Below are positions 1 through 13,217 of a DNA stretch of 64,000 nt, in pieces. Below the pieces are notes generated by a model that saw only the letters and a list, made by a program, of their open reading frames with translations, searched no databases and was not told the origin of the DNA. How positions within the stretch are numbered: the first letter of the stretch is position 1; every line of letters starts with the position of its first letter. The DNA is taken from positions 434,001-498,000 of the forward strand of contig JACCIC010000036.1 in the NCBI GenBank assembly GCA_018907035.1, given 5' to 3'. Both the position numbers and the translations under genes were made by a program. The stretch is from Sycobia sp. Sy_11. Lineage: Eukaryota; Arthropoda; Insecta; Hymenoptera; Epichrysomallidae.

Positions 1-170
1 TATGATAATAAAATCATTGTTTTTATAAACACCCATTAACTATTGTTGAATCTCCCAAACACGTTCAATTCATAGAGAACATCAATAATAAATCCCCACA
101 CCCGCCCCTCTCCCGTTCCTCCGAGCGTTTAACAAAGAGCTAACGAAGGCAATTATTGCGCACCTTGCAG

Positions 171-666
171 ATCGTCGGGACCGACGTTGGGTCGCCAGGA
201 CGCGGTGGAGACGGACGAGGACGTGGCGTCACCGCCAGCGCCGCCTCCACCCGCGCCACAGCAGCAGCCGTCGCACCCTCATCAGCAGAAGCGGCACTCG
301 CTGAGGCCGAGCGGCACCGCGCTCTCCCTCAACATGCTCCAGCGCGACATCAAGGAGGCGTTCAACCGACGCTGCAGCAGCCTGCGCCGCAGGCCGGCGC
401 CCGCGCCCCCCTCCGCGGCCGGCGCCGGCGTCGCCCCCGACGGCCGGGACGTCAGCATCCTCGTGACCGAGCCCAGTCCCGAGGGGGCGGCGCCGCCGCC
501 GGGCTCTCGGCCGCCCCTGCTGCGCCAGCAGTCCGAAGCCTCGACGGTCGTCCACGTCCTCGTGCACCACGAGAGCGAGGAGTACAGGGAGGAGGGCGGC
601 GTCGGTGCCGCCTCCGGGCACCACGGGACCCTCGCGGAAGAGGGCCCCGAGGACGGGGCCAGCTGA
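171..666 (+). CDS. C-terminal coding exon of an unrecognised gene
   Basis: A GC-rich open stretch starts after a splice acceptor (ccttgcag, ending at 170) and stops with TGA at 664-666. The reading frame from 172 stays open for about 165 codons, with one base carried in from the previous exon. The product is low-complexity: proline-rich near the start, then Gln/His-rich, then a more ordered segment at about 307-390 (SLNMLQRDIKEAFNRRCSS), then an Ala/Gly/Pro-rich acidic tail. The ordered segment looks like a short amphipathic helix with a basic flank. Codon and base composition differ sharply from the AT-rich surroundings, which supports coding. The rest of the gene lies to the left of the window. 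I do not recognise the family; a cytoplasmic tail of a membrane protein is possible but not shown. Confidence 0.6.
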
Positions 667-1624
667 TGATCCGAGCGCTCGGGCGTCGGGGGATTTTTCT
701 AAATGTAACGGATATGGATAACGGAGATAGAGGAGCGAGTCGACGACTCCGTGCGTGCTTGTGTACTTGAGTGCATTCATGGGTGTGAAAGTATGTGTGT
801 GCGATGAGCTGTATGTATGTGCGCGATAAACGCGCGACATTGCAGGAGCTGCGATGCGCCGATGGAAAGGAAGTGCGAGAACAGTTTTTAAAATTAGGTT
901 TATGTAGATCCCGCTTTTGGGTTTGCGAGCGTTGTAACGCATCGAATATCTATTAAAAAAACTGCGAAAGGATTCAAGTGAACCCCAGGCGGCGCCTGGA
1001 ATGAATTTAGAAAAAATCTTGCATTGAAAATGAATTCTTTTTTAATTCATGCCGTCTGTGAATTTATACTTATATTAGACATCCATTTCTAATTTTTAAG
1101 AATCGTACATTTTGTTGATACGAAATCTTATAATAGCGTGATTTAGCCTATAAAAATCGTCGTGTATAATATGAGGCTGTCGATATTCAATTTTACCGAT
1201 CGAGCAAGAACCACTTTATTTTAAATAATACAGTATTCTATTATTCCTATTTATTTCAACTTTAAATAGTATCATAAATAATATAGTAATTGATACTGAA
1301 GTAAAGTTAGACATCTACACATGAAGCTGGTTATATAAAGTTCAATACGCTTAAGAATGATCTTCAAACCAAAGCTTATACGTAAACATTTAATTATTTT
1401 TTTATTAATTATTCTAGAAAAATTTATTTAATTCAATCATGAACTTTATTTACAACTGTTTTGCATTGCTACAAAATTTCAAATATATTAGTCAAGTTGA
1501 GCGATTTTTAAAGTTGTAACAAACCAAAAATTTTAATACCATTTTACGAATTTTCTCGAAACTTAACGGCAATGCAGAATTAAAGTAAAGAACGGCATAA
1601 TTGATTAAAATTTCCAATAATTGA

Positions 1625-1627
<3 letters not shown>

Positions 1628-1684
<57 letters not shown>

Positions 1685-1690
1685 GTATAT
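1628..1690. repeat. (AT)n microsatellite
   Basis: Uninterrupted TA dinucleotides followed by TATG variants. Confidence 0.95.
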
Positions 1691-1854
1691 TCTGTAAAAT
1701 GGAGTTTTTTCCTCTAACGATATAGAAAGCAATCGGCAGATCCCTAAGATTGAGGCACAACGAAATTTTTTATTTAAGCATTCAATTTTATAAGTTATGT
1801 GGAATGCGGATCGTACGACACTTTTGTGATATTTTATCATTCAAGCTAACGAGT

Positions 1855-1860
<6 letters not shown>

Positions 1861-1947
<87 letters not shown>
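1861..1947. repeat. (AT)n microsatellite
   Basis: Pure TA dinucleotide run of about 87 bp. Confidence 0.95.
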
Positions 1948-1949
<2 letters not shown>

Positions 1950-2528
1950 AATGGCACGAACCCAACTAATTTTATCCAAATGTAAAAAGAATAAGATCAT
2001 TTCCTTTAAATTGGTATTGCACTTGTGAGTGCATACGTATTGATTTATTACAACTGAACTCGCACCTTAACTGAACTTCTCTGTTCAAATACATCCGCAA
2101 CTTTCGGAAAGACAGTGCGTTGTTTGCACGATTGGAAGTATAAATTTTCAATTCTCGCGTATACAACCGTAAATTAATTTATATCAAAATCTCTGAGCGT
2201 ATTTTATAAGATTAGAGGAAAAAAAATTGCGTACCTACTCGACGCACAACTGCCCTCGGAGTCTTCTTCCAAAATCGAAAGCTTTTTTTTTATACAAATG
2301 TATATAGGAAAACTCAGCAATTGCATTATAATTCTTTTATACATCGATCACATTAATAAAGAATCATCATTAGTATAGGTGCTTAATTTAAATAAAGAAT
2401 CGATCTGTGAATTGGCCCCTTTAATATATTCTCGCTTGCCTCGTACATATTAATACATAATATCTAGATAAAGTCAGAAATGAGCGCGCATATCGCGGTG
2501 GTTAAATTACGCCTACACTCTAGTATTC

Positions 2529-2531
<3 letters not shown>

Positions 2532-2590
<59 letters not shown>
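2532..2590. repeat. (AT)n microsatellite
   Basis: Pure TA dinucleotide run of about 59 bp. Confidence 0.95.
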
Positions 2591-2592
<2 letters not shown>

Positions 2593-2760
2593 TGTAAAAA
2601 TATGTTAAGGAAAATCAACGAGCGTCGATATTAGCCACAGCCAGAAACTAAATTGGTCAAAAAGTATGCGTGCAGTATAATTTTTAACTGGTTTAACCGC
2701 GTGTATATTCTGTTTTTAACATCGAAAATAACACGCTCTGTAACAATCGTCACAAAACAA

Positions 2761-2763
<3 letters not shown>

Positions 2764-2833
<70 letters not shown>

Positions 2834-2875
2834 TGTATGTATGTATGTATGTATGTATGTATGTATGTATGTATG
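2764..2875. repeat. Compound (TA)n-(TATG)n microsatellite
   Basis: A TA run to about 2806 passes directly into about 17 TATG tetranucleotide units. This is typical microsatellite growth by point change followed by slippage. Confidence 0.95.
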
Positions 2876-5214
2876 CCTATGTGTAATGGACATCAATGGA
2901 GAATTTATTGTATCGTAAAACCCTTGTAAATTAAATCATGTATTGTGTACAAACATATAATTAGAACCTGTTTATCATTTTTTAAATAGTTAATGCGTTA
3001 TTAACGTGAAGTTTAAACAATCGTTGCGATATAGATAAGACCCTGGTAAAGCAGTCCTCTGTATTTTATTTGAGCTTTTCACGAAGCTTTTGCGATACAA
3101 CTCGTGCCGTGTTCTAAAATATACGTTAACTAACTGGATAATTGTTGAAGTTATAATCTCGAATTTAGCTCTATATATAGAGTCACATTGCCTCGGTCTT
3201 TTCTATTTCTTTGTTTTATCTTTCAAATTTTATATATACTTTAGCAAATAAATAATAAGACCATTGTTATTATAGATATTGAAACTATTATTCTAAATAT
3301 GAGAAATAGCTTTTACTTCCAGATACGTCTGCGTACTCATATAGAATAAAAATAATAATTAACTATTATACAAAATTGTTAGAGAAATTACTGTATTAAA
3401 GGTAGTAATTAATTTTTACATGATATAAGAAAAACCGTACGAGTGAGTCAGTTTCGAAGTAGAAAAATAAAGTTATTTATATATAGCCCCAACGAAATAT
3501 CGTACATAACTGTCATAAGAGCATAATAACATTTTTACATGTATATAATAATACCATACATATATGTATAAAAAAAAGCGGAGAAAAGGAATTAGCCACA
3601 TACAAGAGCTAAAGGTTGTGTTAGTAATATACAAAAAATACAAAAAAAAAATTGCAGATCTGTATACCATTACAGGGAAGACAATGCATAAGATAAACGA
3701 GAGCGATGCGCGTACATAATAATAATGGATGGGAATTCAACGCGATTGAAACAATTGCTACTGCCTCAAATCAATCAACCAACAAGCAAACAAACATATA
3801 TACAAAAAAAAGTTACGTTGCGCATATCCCCGATGCTTTTTGCTCGTCGATCGTGTACGCGATCGGCTTCCAATGTAAAATTATTATACATATATAGTAT
3901 CATCGTTGCGCTAAAATAATGATATAGGAATATTGTGTCACCATGTGTGCGTCGTCGCGCGTGAATGATGGATGAATCAAAAACTGGGCATAAGAAAGCC
4001 GTGGAAAAAAAACACGAAATTGACGTGGTACACGAGTAATCGCCAATAAAAATTCTAACGATGGCACAAAGAATCGTAGTATTATCAATATATACGCCGT
4101 TCAGGAGTATGAATAAAAAACTGGACTGACGTAAAAAAGATATGTCCACCCTAAAAGATCCCCTCTTTCTGTATAATTATATATGTAAATATAAAATTTA
4201 AAATAAACTCTCGAAATAAAAATCGGTGAAAATCAGGTCACAGCTAAAAAAATAGTAGCATAGTCCTCGCTCCGTGTATCCAGAGAGATGAGATTGAGAA
4301 TCGATCGAAGCGCCGATGGTGGTCAAAATAATCTCGGCACTTCAACTAATTATGTATTCTAGTTTTGCAATTACTTAAAAAAAAAAAAAAACATAACAGT
4401 AAAAAAAAACTTGAGTCAATAAATTTTGTACTTTTTTGAAAGCCCAATGTTGAATAAATCAGATAATAAGATGGTCGTACAGATTGAAACATAATGACCT
4501 AGATATCATAACCTTACTTTTTCTTATTATGAAGAGTGAGTATAATTCGCTTCGTGTAAGTTTGGAAACGGCATCTATTGGTTTTAAAAATACAAAAATT
4601 TGAAGAAGATTACATTTAACTCATATAAGAGATTGAAATAAATATATATATAAAATAAAATTTCCTGATATCTCGAAGAAAAAAAACACAAAAAGCAATC
4701 CCCTCATATATAATTATCATTGTTTTTCTTCTGGATGTGTGGTTAAAATAGGTTAGTTGTCAGATGTTTGACAAATTATTTTGTTTTATATATAGTAATA
4801 GTAGAAAATTTTAGAAAATTGTTCTTTTACACCACCATGAACGTATTCTTCGATTTTTATGACTCTTCCAACTGAATGCATGAAACGAATATTAAATGAT
4901 CCGATTTTCACTAATTCGAATTTAGAGAGAACAAAATCGGTTTCGCGTGACAATCTTCCGGCGTCAGATAATAAGTGAATAAAATTCCAAAAAAAGGAGA
5001 GAAAGGGAAAAAGAAGCGTAAGAATAAGCGATCGAATGAAAAGTCTCGCCTTAGATATATAAAACAAACAAAGTTTCAGGCGTTTAAACAGATTATTACT
5101 ATATACATTCTGTAAATAGGATATATCAATAAACTCGTACTCGTAAATAAACTGAATTAAATAAGTCAATTATTATCAAACATGTATAACATAACGACGC
5201 GTTAGGCGAGCATG

Positions 5215-5216
<2 letters not shown>

Positions 5217-5255
<39 letters not shown>
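5217..5255. repeat. (AC)n microsatellite
   Basis: AC dinucleotide run of about 38 bp. Confidence 0.95.
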
Positions 5256-5258
<3 letters not shown>

Positions 5259-6688
5259 TTGTTTTATAAAAACGCGAAAAATTATTGCGAGGAGAGCTGC
5301 GAGGGTATATATATAGGCTTGAGGGCAAAATTGAAATTTTTACGAATAATCGATAGGTTGCGGTTTGGTGTTGAATGAAAACTCTAGTGGGCGAAGCAAG
5401 TACTAATCATTGCAAATTTCTGTGATCGTACATTAAAATGATTCGACTTTGAGCAGCATTCGGTGCAAATTTCATCTGTTAGTACTCGTATGCCCCAGAG
5501 AGAATGAAATCTGTAACAATCTTGAGACAATAGTCGTATATACTCTTTCTTGCTAGATGCGCTGCATAGTAAAACTAAACGATGAAAATAACGAAAAACG
5601 ATGACACTAATCGTACAATAATTGAAAAGGCTAGGCTATACATATAATTGCTCACTTTCAAACCAAACACATTTTTTTGCAATCTAAACACGATTTCCCA
5701 AAGTTTTATAGTGGGATCTTAATTTATACTTTTTAAATCCGAGCTTCTTCAATTAAAGGCGAGCCTCGACATTCTAATCTAATTACAGCTAAAAATCTAA
5801 ACGCGTTGTTTGCAAAATTGCATTTTGAATATACTCTATAGCTAAGCTAAAAAAACTATCTGAAAAAAATTAACAAATCCACTCGAAATTTTGATACAAC
5901 ATTCGAAATATACATATCATCTTATCTAAACGAATTTTTGAAAATATTACAAATTGCGAATTGACCATACAAAGGCACGTGTTTTTCCTGAAAAATTGAA
6001 AAAATCTCTACTTAGAACGACGTCGTTTTGTCTACTTTCGATATTCTTAAAATATATCCTAATCCATGATATATAAAAACATATTAAGATAATTTTGAAT
6101 TATTTCACTATTATTTTTATTATAGACGAAACTCGTTCAATGCTGCATCATATACGTGCTAAGATTACAATTTTATTACAATTTTATTAATACATCAATT
6201 TTTAACTATATAATTTTTAATGGCTATAGAAACGTCTGATGCTCTGTTTTTAAATGTAACTACATAATTCCATTGGTCCTGACTCATGCTATATGACAAA
6301 ATAATGAAAATTTAATATATAAGTAATAAATGATCGAAACCAGTCAGTCTAATGTATCCTATTAGAAACATTTTAGTAATCCTAAATAATATAATTTAAT
6401 CTTTTTTTATCGTCTTCGGCTGAAAAGTGTAAACGATATAAAAAAAATTTGAATAATCCGTAGAATATTGATATACAAATTTTATCTATAACAATAAGAA
6501 AATTAATTAAATAATGCACTTCCCCTGATTAAATATTAGGAAAACCTGATTTTTTTTACCGTCTTCCTGCCCTTTGAAACTTCGTTTCGTTGTAAATGCA
6601 CATATTCACATCATAATAAATGAACGAAATAAAAGTAAGAGTAAAAAAAAAGATTCATAAGTCGCGATATACAACTACGTAGTGTATT

Positions 6689-6744
6689 TTGTATTACAAT
6701 TGCTGTAATATTTTTTCTACGCATTACTTATTCCTTTCAATTTC

Positions 6745-6824
<80 letters not shown>

Positions 6825-6880
6825 AAAGGAAGAAGTAATCCGTAGAAAAAATATTACAGCAATTGTAATACAAAATATAT
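6689..6880. repeat. Near-perfect inverted repeat around an (AT)n run
   Basis: Two arms of about 55 bp (6689-6743 and 6822-6878) are reverse complements with only a few mismatches. Between them lies about 78 bp of pure TA dinucleotides, itself self-complementary. The whole 190 bp could form one long hairpin in RNA or a cruciform in DNA. No transposase is nearby. It could be a small MITE whose centre expanded into a microsatellite. Confidence 0.8.
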
Positions 6881-9800
6881 ACCTGAATAAAATACCTACA
6901 TATAGATGAGCGCTGAAAATTTTTGAAAAACCGAAATTGTTACAAAAAATCGCCTCCCTGACGCACATATATTACTTGCTCGTTATACATATAAAGGAGC
7001 AATGTTCGTTGACAATATTATAACTCACCGCCATATTAAGAAAAAAAAATTAAAATAACGTCGTTCAATGAGAAAAGGATATAATTATAGGGAAAGAGAT
7101 AGAAAAACAAGATACCATTGAGTCACAAAATTTACGCCGGTTGGCCGAAAATCACAATCGAAAAGCTAAAAGAAACCGCAAACTATTAAAAGAATACACT
7201 GCAATAATATATTGAAAATACGAAGAGTCGGTTCTAATATATTTCTGTCTTTGTTTGATAATTCCCAAATACCAGAGGAGCACTCCATTGAAGAGTAGGA
7301 TAAAAGCGTAAAACGTCAAACGGTAAATTTTTTTATTAATAAATGGTATAAAATTATATATATCTGGGGAATCGAATGAAGCGGGACAAGCATATATAGA
7401 CAAATACCATTATCAAACGCGGCAGGTAATAATTTCTCAATATTTCCTGATTAGGCTTTCTAAAAATATTTAAGAATAATGATTATAGTTAACAGATTTA
7501 CTTGTCACGCCATGTTATACACGTACAAACTGTAAAAATATGCACATAGAATGAAAGAGAAATTTCAGACGAAGAAAATATGAATAGAAAGAAAAACGCA
7601 AACCAAATTATATGAAACGAATGTACGAAATATATATCGTGTAATACATTTTTGCGCTACTCCATTAAAGTAGGTGTGTGTGTGTGCGTGGGTAGATGTG
7701 GGTGGGTGGATGAGTGTGGGTAGGTGTGTAAGAAGAAAGAGAGAGAGAGAGAAAGTGAGTGAGTGAGTGAGAGTAATGAGACATAAAGAAAATACAACAA
7801 TCAAAGGCCTATATATAAAAAAACGTAAACGTAAACGTATAATTTTAGAGATGTATAAAGGTAACATTTGTCTTCAGATGTATAATATCGTTATATATTA
7901 TCGCATTATAGAACTGTAAAAGTGAAATAAGGCAAATAATATTAAATAAAAAAAATGCAGAATAAGCAAAAACGCATGAATAGGCGTCGAGCGAATTCGC
8001 ACGCGAAAAAGCAAGAAGTGCGCTTCTTTTGCCGTGCGCCTATTCAAGCCCCCTCCCCCTCCCGGTTGGTCAATCGATGATCTCGATGCCGTATGCGTGC
8101 CAATGACGTACCTTCAATACAGTTATAAAAAAAACCCTTTACTCTGGTACCTTGATTTCGAATCCCCGATCGACTGCGGCAAATAAATATACAAATAAGC
8201 ATATATAAATATAAATAAACACACACGCGCGCGCGCACACGCACACGCACACGCACACACATCATATTAGGAACTATTCAACAATTATCAATATCTTATT
8301 TACTCCAAATAAAGCATTAATTTCGTTTGATCTGTTAAGGTATATATATATACCTTAAATATAAACCTTAAGCGATATATGGGCATTCGATCGAGCGATT
8401 CGAGAACGTATACGTAGTATATATATATAATAATTTATATAATAATAATAACTTTCTCTTTCTCTCTCTTTCTTTCTACATAAATATACATGACATTTAC
8501 AAAAGAAAAAAGTTATACAAGAAACGATATACATTTCATTAAAATATACTCTCTTATATATACATATAATGCTTTATAATACGTTTCATTCCGTACGATC
8601 GAATCGAAACTCTTATCAGTCAAAATAAAATTTAACGTTGTAACGAAGGATCATATATTATGACTATTTATACAATCTTTTTTTCTTTCCTTCATTCAAA
8701 CCGTCATTACATCACCCAGAAAAATGCCTATAGAGCATTCAGACATTCGTTTTCACTAACTACTTCAAAATAATAAGCGAGGGGCCGAATTTATTATATT
8801 TGATTTATATTATTAGAAAAATGTGTTTAAACACAAGAGAGAAAAGGAGAACGAGAAGAGGAAACAAGGAGAGGAAATGAAGAGAATTAGAGAGTAAGCA
8901 AAAAATCGATGTCAAAAAAAAATAAATCCACAAAGTTTGTTTGAGAAACAAATTTAAGCTAATTTGAGAAAAAATTAAATAGTCTTTATTTGTGTAAAAA
9001 TATGCAGATAGCCACAACCGAATAATAATATATAACCGTATAATGCGTATTTTCTCGCTCTAACGTTAATTTAGAACTACAATATTGTCGATAATTTTTT
9101 AATCAAAATTATTTTATTTATATATTTTTTTTACCTAAGAATGTACAATCCAGAAAATTTAAAAAAAATCTGTTCCTTAAATGTCTCTTAATATCTCTAT
9201 TTTAATTGCGAACTTTTTTCACGTTCCCTAGGTTATTTTAAAACTTATTGTAAAATGTAAGAGTGACTTGAAAAATAACAGTAGCTTAAAAGATTAACAT
9301 ATTCAAAATTCTCTGCAATAGGTTTTTAGAATAGGTTTTTAAAATAATATAGTTAAACTGAAAAAATTCGTAATTAAAATATATATATATATATTTATCC
9401 TTGAATTTGTCTCTATCTCTCTATTTCTCCGTTTCCTTTTATCAAAAGGATGAGATAAAAAATTACTTTGCAAGTTATAAAAGAAGAAAATGGGGGGAAA
9501 TGCGTAAAAACGCGTTTCATTGCCGGCTCATTGTACTGCAATGCGCATTATTATAACGAGCGCACGCGTCAAATCCCGCGCAAAAACATATATACATATA
9601 TATATACGTACGTTCAAAGTCAAAAGACTTGAAAAAAAAAGTAAAAAATAAATGCCGTCGTGACATTTAATATATTGTTATATACTTTGGCGAGTGCGAT
9701 GCGAGGCGATGATATATGCGTAGGACAATTAATAATTAATAAAATATTGTAACGAACGTTCATTATATCGATATGCGCCAAGTTTTATTTTCAAATTATT

Positions 9801-10879
9801 AAAATTACGTGTATTATACACTACTTTTACTTTTACTATTTAATACATCATCATTACATCTCCATTATTAAATCTGCAACACCTCATCATAGTTGTGTCG
9901 CTATTGTACCGCGTACACTTATTATTATTATATGATTATTATGATTATTGCCTTCGTCGGTTCGGCGAATGTCCGAAGAGTAATTAGAAATATATTGCAA
10001 GCATCCTCGAGCACACTGGAACTCATGAGACGAATGTAAAAGAGTGCAAGAATATAATAGGAAAATAAAATTATTTGAGGAACTCCAAGACTCCGATATT
10101 CAAAGCGAACGATGTGTGTCTTCGATTCCTATATAGGCTCACTCCAGGCCAGCAGTGGTGCAATTAAAATTAACACTATTGTACATGGAGCAGTTATTCT
10201 ATCAGATATTTTATGATAATAGCGATAATTCAGATACGATACTTAAATAAAAAATAATAATAATAATAAGAAACAGAAACAGTGAGAAAGATGAGCTAGA
10301 CTCTACCAATTATACCTAGTACTTTTTGCTTGTTTTATTAATAATGCGAATAATATTATTAATCATAAAAAGTATTATATAACAATTCCTAAGTAATAAA
10401 AATTGGAATTTATCAATAAATACTGTTTAACTTCATTTATTTATCACTCTTATAACACTTTTACAGAACTTCCGATATACCTCCAATTAGAATTTTGCAT
10501 AAAAATAAAAATTATAATTTTGTTACATCATAAGCTTTTAAATAATAACCTAAATATACTTTAAAATTAAGTAGCATCAAAAATATTATAGCTTTATAAT
10601 ATAATTATAATTTCAAAAATGTCATTACTGATCAGAATATGATATAAAATGTTTTAATTCAAAATTTTTAAAAGAGCAGCCTAATTATATGTATAAACTA
10701 CAAAGTTATTCAATAAAAAAAAATATTCAAGATTCTAATTAGAAGATTTATATGCAAACAGTTTAATAAGGTGAGCATATTAAGTTAATTAAAAATATCA
10801 TTATCTCATACTAATGTAACAAATTAAATTAAAAAAACATTATTATTCTTTTACTTCATATATCAACTAGTCATCGAAA

Positions 10880-11793
10880 TTATTTTGTTGTTACTCTTGT
10901 ACGCTTATCCCAAGAGAAATTTGTACCGTATGAGCGAGGCTTTGGATCATTCTTACTTGGTTCTTGAACAAAGTAATGCCACCCCATATTTGTGCAATGT
11001 TTTATGGCATCTTCTTTAGTTGCAAACTGAACTCTTAATGCTTGTAAGGGATCCCCACTGAAAATTTAAATGTATTAATAAAGTTTAACTATTTTTATTG
11101 GATTTATAAAACTTTCATTTTTAAACATTTTCATATATTGATAATTCTAATTTTAACAATTTCTATCAAATTTAGAAATTTCAACTGATTTTATTTTACT
11201 TACGAAGAACACCATCCCATCAATGGATTTTCCCAGCGTTCTCTAGTATCAAAACTTATCTGCCAATGATGAGTATTGTTAGTTCCTGATTGCATTGCAT
11301 TTTTTGGAGGCATATAAATACAGACTGTTCTTGTTTTAATGTGTTCTTCTGGAACACCAGATACTATTCCTACTGCATTTTCTTCACTTTCGATAGTAAT
11401 ATAGCCTTTTAAATCTTTTTCATACTGAATTTGATTATTAGATTTGGTAAACTCTGCTAATGATTTTTGTTCCGGATCAACAATATTTAAATTCTTTTCC
11501 AATTCATTTTCACAATCATCCTTTTTCAGTGCAGCAGAGTTTGAAAAATATGTACTATTTTAAAGTAAAAAAAAAAATTAGAACATAAAAATGTAAGAAG
11601 AATAAAAATTATTTTTACCGTACATTCTTCTAAATATAATAAATGATTACATAAAAAGAAGGTTATGTTTATATAAATATCTATTCGTGCATATTTCCAA
11701 AAATTTATTTAAAACTATTTATTATACATACCCATGTTGATTGCAAATAATAAAACGATTAGCGCATTGAAACAGCAAAGCCCTTGAAGCCAT
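10880..11793 (-). CDS. NDUFS4: NADH dehydrogenase [ubiquinone] iron-sulfur protein 4, mitochondrial (NDUFS4, 18 kDa subunit)
   Basis: Accessory subunit of respiratory complex I in the mitochondrial matrix arm. Three exons join in phase: 11732-11793, 11204-11554 and 10880-11057 (minus strand), giving 196 residues. The start is the ATG at 11793-11791. The N-terminus ([14 protein letters not shown]) is basic and hydrophobic, as expected of a mitochondrial targeting peptide. The middle exon carries the family core: an acidic lead, a PEEH segment, and the HHWQISFD...RWENPLMGW region. The last exon carries [18 protein letters not shown], the GW.YFV motif and the C-terminal [16 protein letters not shown], matching the conserved NDUFS4 end with its basic phospho-site-like tail. 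Length fits the family. Intron borders are GT-AG (the first donor is GTATGT). It is transcribed away from the small ORFs at 12.1 kb. Confidence 0.95.
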
Positions 11794-12059
11794 TTCCACC
11801 ACCAATAGTTTCACCTGGTAATTTCACTGGGTTTTATTTGGACAGCTGATAGCAGAACAAAACGTTAGCTATAAATATTATGAATTCTGAATTACACGGG
11901 TTATCTATGGTAATCTCAAAATTATACTTTCTTTTCATTTCATTCTCGCAGTTGGCATTCGTCACTTATGTTGACAATGAACATTCAAGTCAGCTAAAGC
12001 ATAAAAAATCTATCTAATGTATTTATTTCGGAACATAAATTTTGTAAGTGTTTTAGGCT

Positions 12060-12122
12060 ATGCTACCCTACCCATATCCCATTTACCCAGTATCCACCCT
12101 TATCCTACCATGGCTAGGCTAG
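12060..12122 (+). CDS. Candidate small ORF 1 (20 aa), unrecognised
   Basis: An ATG-to-TAG frame of 20 codons encoding a Pro/Tyr/Leu-rich hydrophobic peptide (MLPYPYPIYPVST...). It lies in a short GC-richer island between NDUFS4 and the ETAA1-like gene and ends four bases before the next small ORF. A GTAAGT lies just upstream (about 12043). The peptide is too short to judge by composition alone, and it may be only a leader ORF. Confidence 0.25.
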   Translation: MLPYPYPIYPVSTLILPWLG

Positions 12123-12126
12123 AACT

Positions 12127-12255
12127 ATGGAGGATAGAGAGAAAGCGCTTTGGTTGAATTACATGACAGTGCTTCAGGCACGAATTGACCTCAGGGGCGA
12201 AATCCTAGAAGATTCCCAGTTAAATAACCTGCTACAGAACAGCTATGAAGAATAG
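12127..12255 (+). CDS. Candidate small ORF 2 (42 aa), unrecognised
   Basis: ATG-to-TAG frame of 42 codons, with an in-frame stop upstream at 12115-12117, so the ORF is closed on both sides. The peptide begins MEDREKALWLNYM and ends LNNLLQNSYEE. It is charged, leucine-rich and predicted by eye to be one amphipathic helix. Codon use is mixed and GC-richer than the neighbouring intergenic DNA, unlike chance ORFs here, which are Ile/Asn/Lys/Tyr-rich. A third overlapping 15-codon ORF starts at 12110 in strong context (accATGG). I do not recognise the family. It could be a conserved micropeptide gene, a fragment of an exon, or noncoding. Confidence 0.4.
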   Translation: MEDREKALWLNYMTVLQARIDLRGEILEDSQLNNLLQNSYEE

Positions 12256-13217
12256 GAAGTGGTGCGAAGTGGGAGGGGAGAGAGAGAGAGAGAGGGAAAA
12301 GTTAAATGTGTTCTTCAATTCTATATTTAATGTTATGTATATAGTTTCTACCAATTTTTTTTATTTGCAAATCAAGTAATGAGAATAGTGCTATTATACA
12401 GAAAATATTAGAGAACAGAAAAAAATTTATCATTAGATTTATTACGAAATGTTTCGAAAAGAATATATAAATTAACGACAGTTTACGATAAATTTAAACA
12501 GTGGTCTAAAAAATGACTCTTACTCATTTTGCGAGGATGTTATGCTTGTTTTTTTTAATGAACTATTCAAGATTTACTCAGAATTTACTCAGAAGTATTT
12601 AAGACTAAAAAGTTAGCGACATCTATTAAACACAAACAAAATACGTAACTTCGACCAAACTTTTGGAAGGCCTTTCCCATGTAAAGCGAGCGGGGTTTCC
12701 ACTCCATCTCTCGTACTTTCTTGTACACGTACTCTTCATAATCTCAGTGCAGAGCTCAGTGTAATCTCAATTCTCAACATCCAAAATGTTAGAAGGCCTA
12801 GTTTTTAAATTATTCCTTGAGTGTCCCTATGATTCTGTATAAAGCTGTTATATCTAGTTATTTTGCCGTGCCTCGGAAAATCTAACAGTTTAGGTTAGGT
12901 TTGCTTCGCTTTCATAAATTTGCAACGTTAGTGAGAATCCTGTCTTCGTGTCTTCCTGATGATGAAAATTTTATTTTTGATAGTGTATATAGTTATCGTG
13001 AGTGGTACTCGCGCATTATAACGTGATTGTTACTAATATACATCTGGTAATTTATACCCGATGGTTATATACGTAAACATAATTAATTATGAACTTGATA
13101 TGCATATATTAAGTGTATAGTGTTTACTAGTGGTGTATATTACAGATATTGTTTTTATTGATTGCTAGCCTCTATATTTTAATATAAAACGTTGATTAAT
13201 ATAATTAAGACGTCAAG
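12256..13217. other. Upstream region of the ETAA1-like gene
   Basis: No coding region seen. A short (GA)n run lies at about 12273-12292. A GC-richer patch at about 12660-12790, with pyrimidine-rich stretches and several CAGT-type initiator-like sequences, may hold the promoter and 5' UTR of the gene starting at 13218. Confidence 0.35.

Larger units (their letters stand above)
667..10879. other. Gene-free AT-rich stretch, possible very long 3' UTR
   Basis: About 10 kb without a supportable coding region. Open frames here are short or come from (TA)n repeats read as Ile-Tyr. The stretch holds many microsatellites and one hairpin, listed separately. Part of it directly follows the stop of the exon at 171-666 and must include that gene's 3' UTR, but I could not fix a polyadenylation site. 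Moderately complex, non-repetitive sequence (for example 7.0-8.3 kb and 9.5-10.2 kb) would fit a very long neural-type 3' UTR. That is only a suggestion. Confidence 0.5.

Noticed and set aside
229..942. 237-codon minus-strand frame over the first exon
   Set aside because: It is the shadow of the GC-rich plus-strand exon; it is Arg/Gly/Ala-rich, and the plus frame has the splice acceptor and the better composition.
1580..2886. Open frames with long Ile-Tyr runs
   Set aside because: They are (TA)n microsatellites read in frame; both strands give the same pattern and there is no flanking domain. The same holds for similar frames at 6.7, 42.3, 45.3, 47.6, 55.7, 56.1, 57.1 and 58.9 kb.
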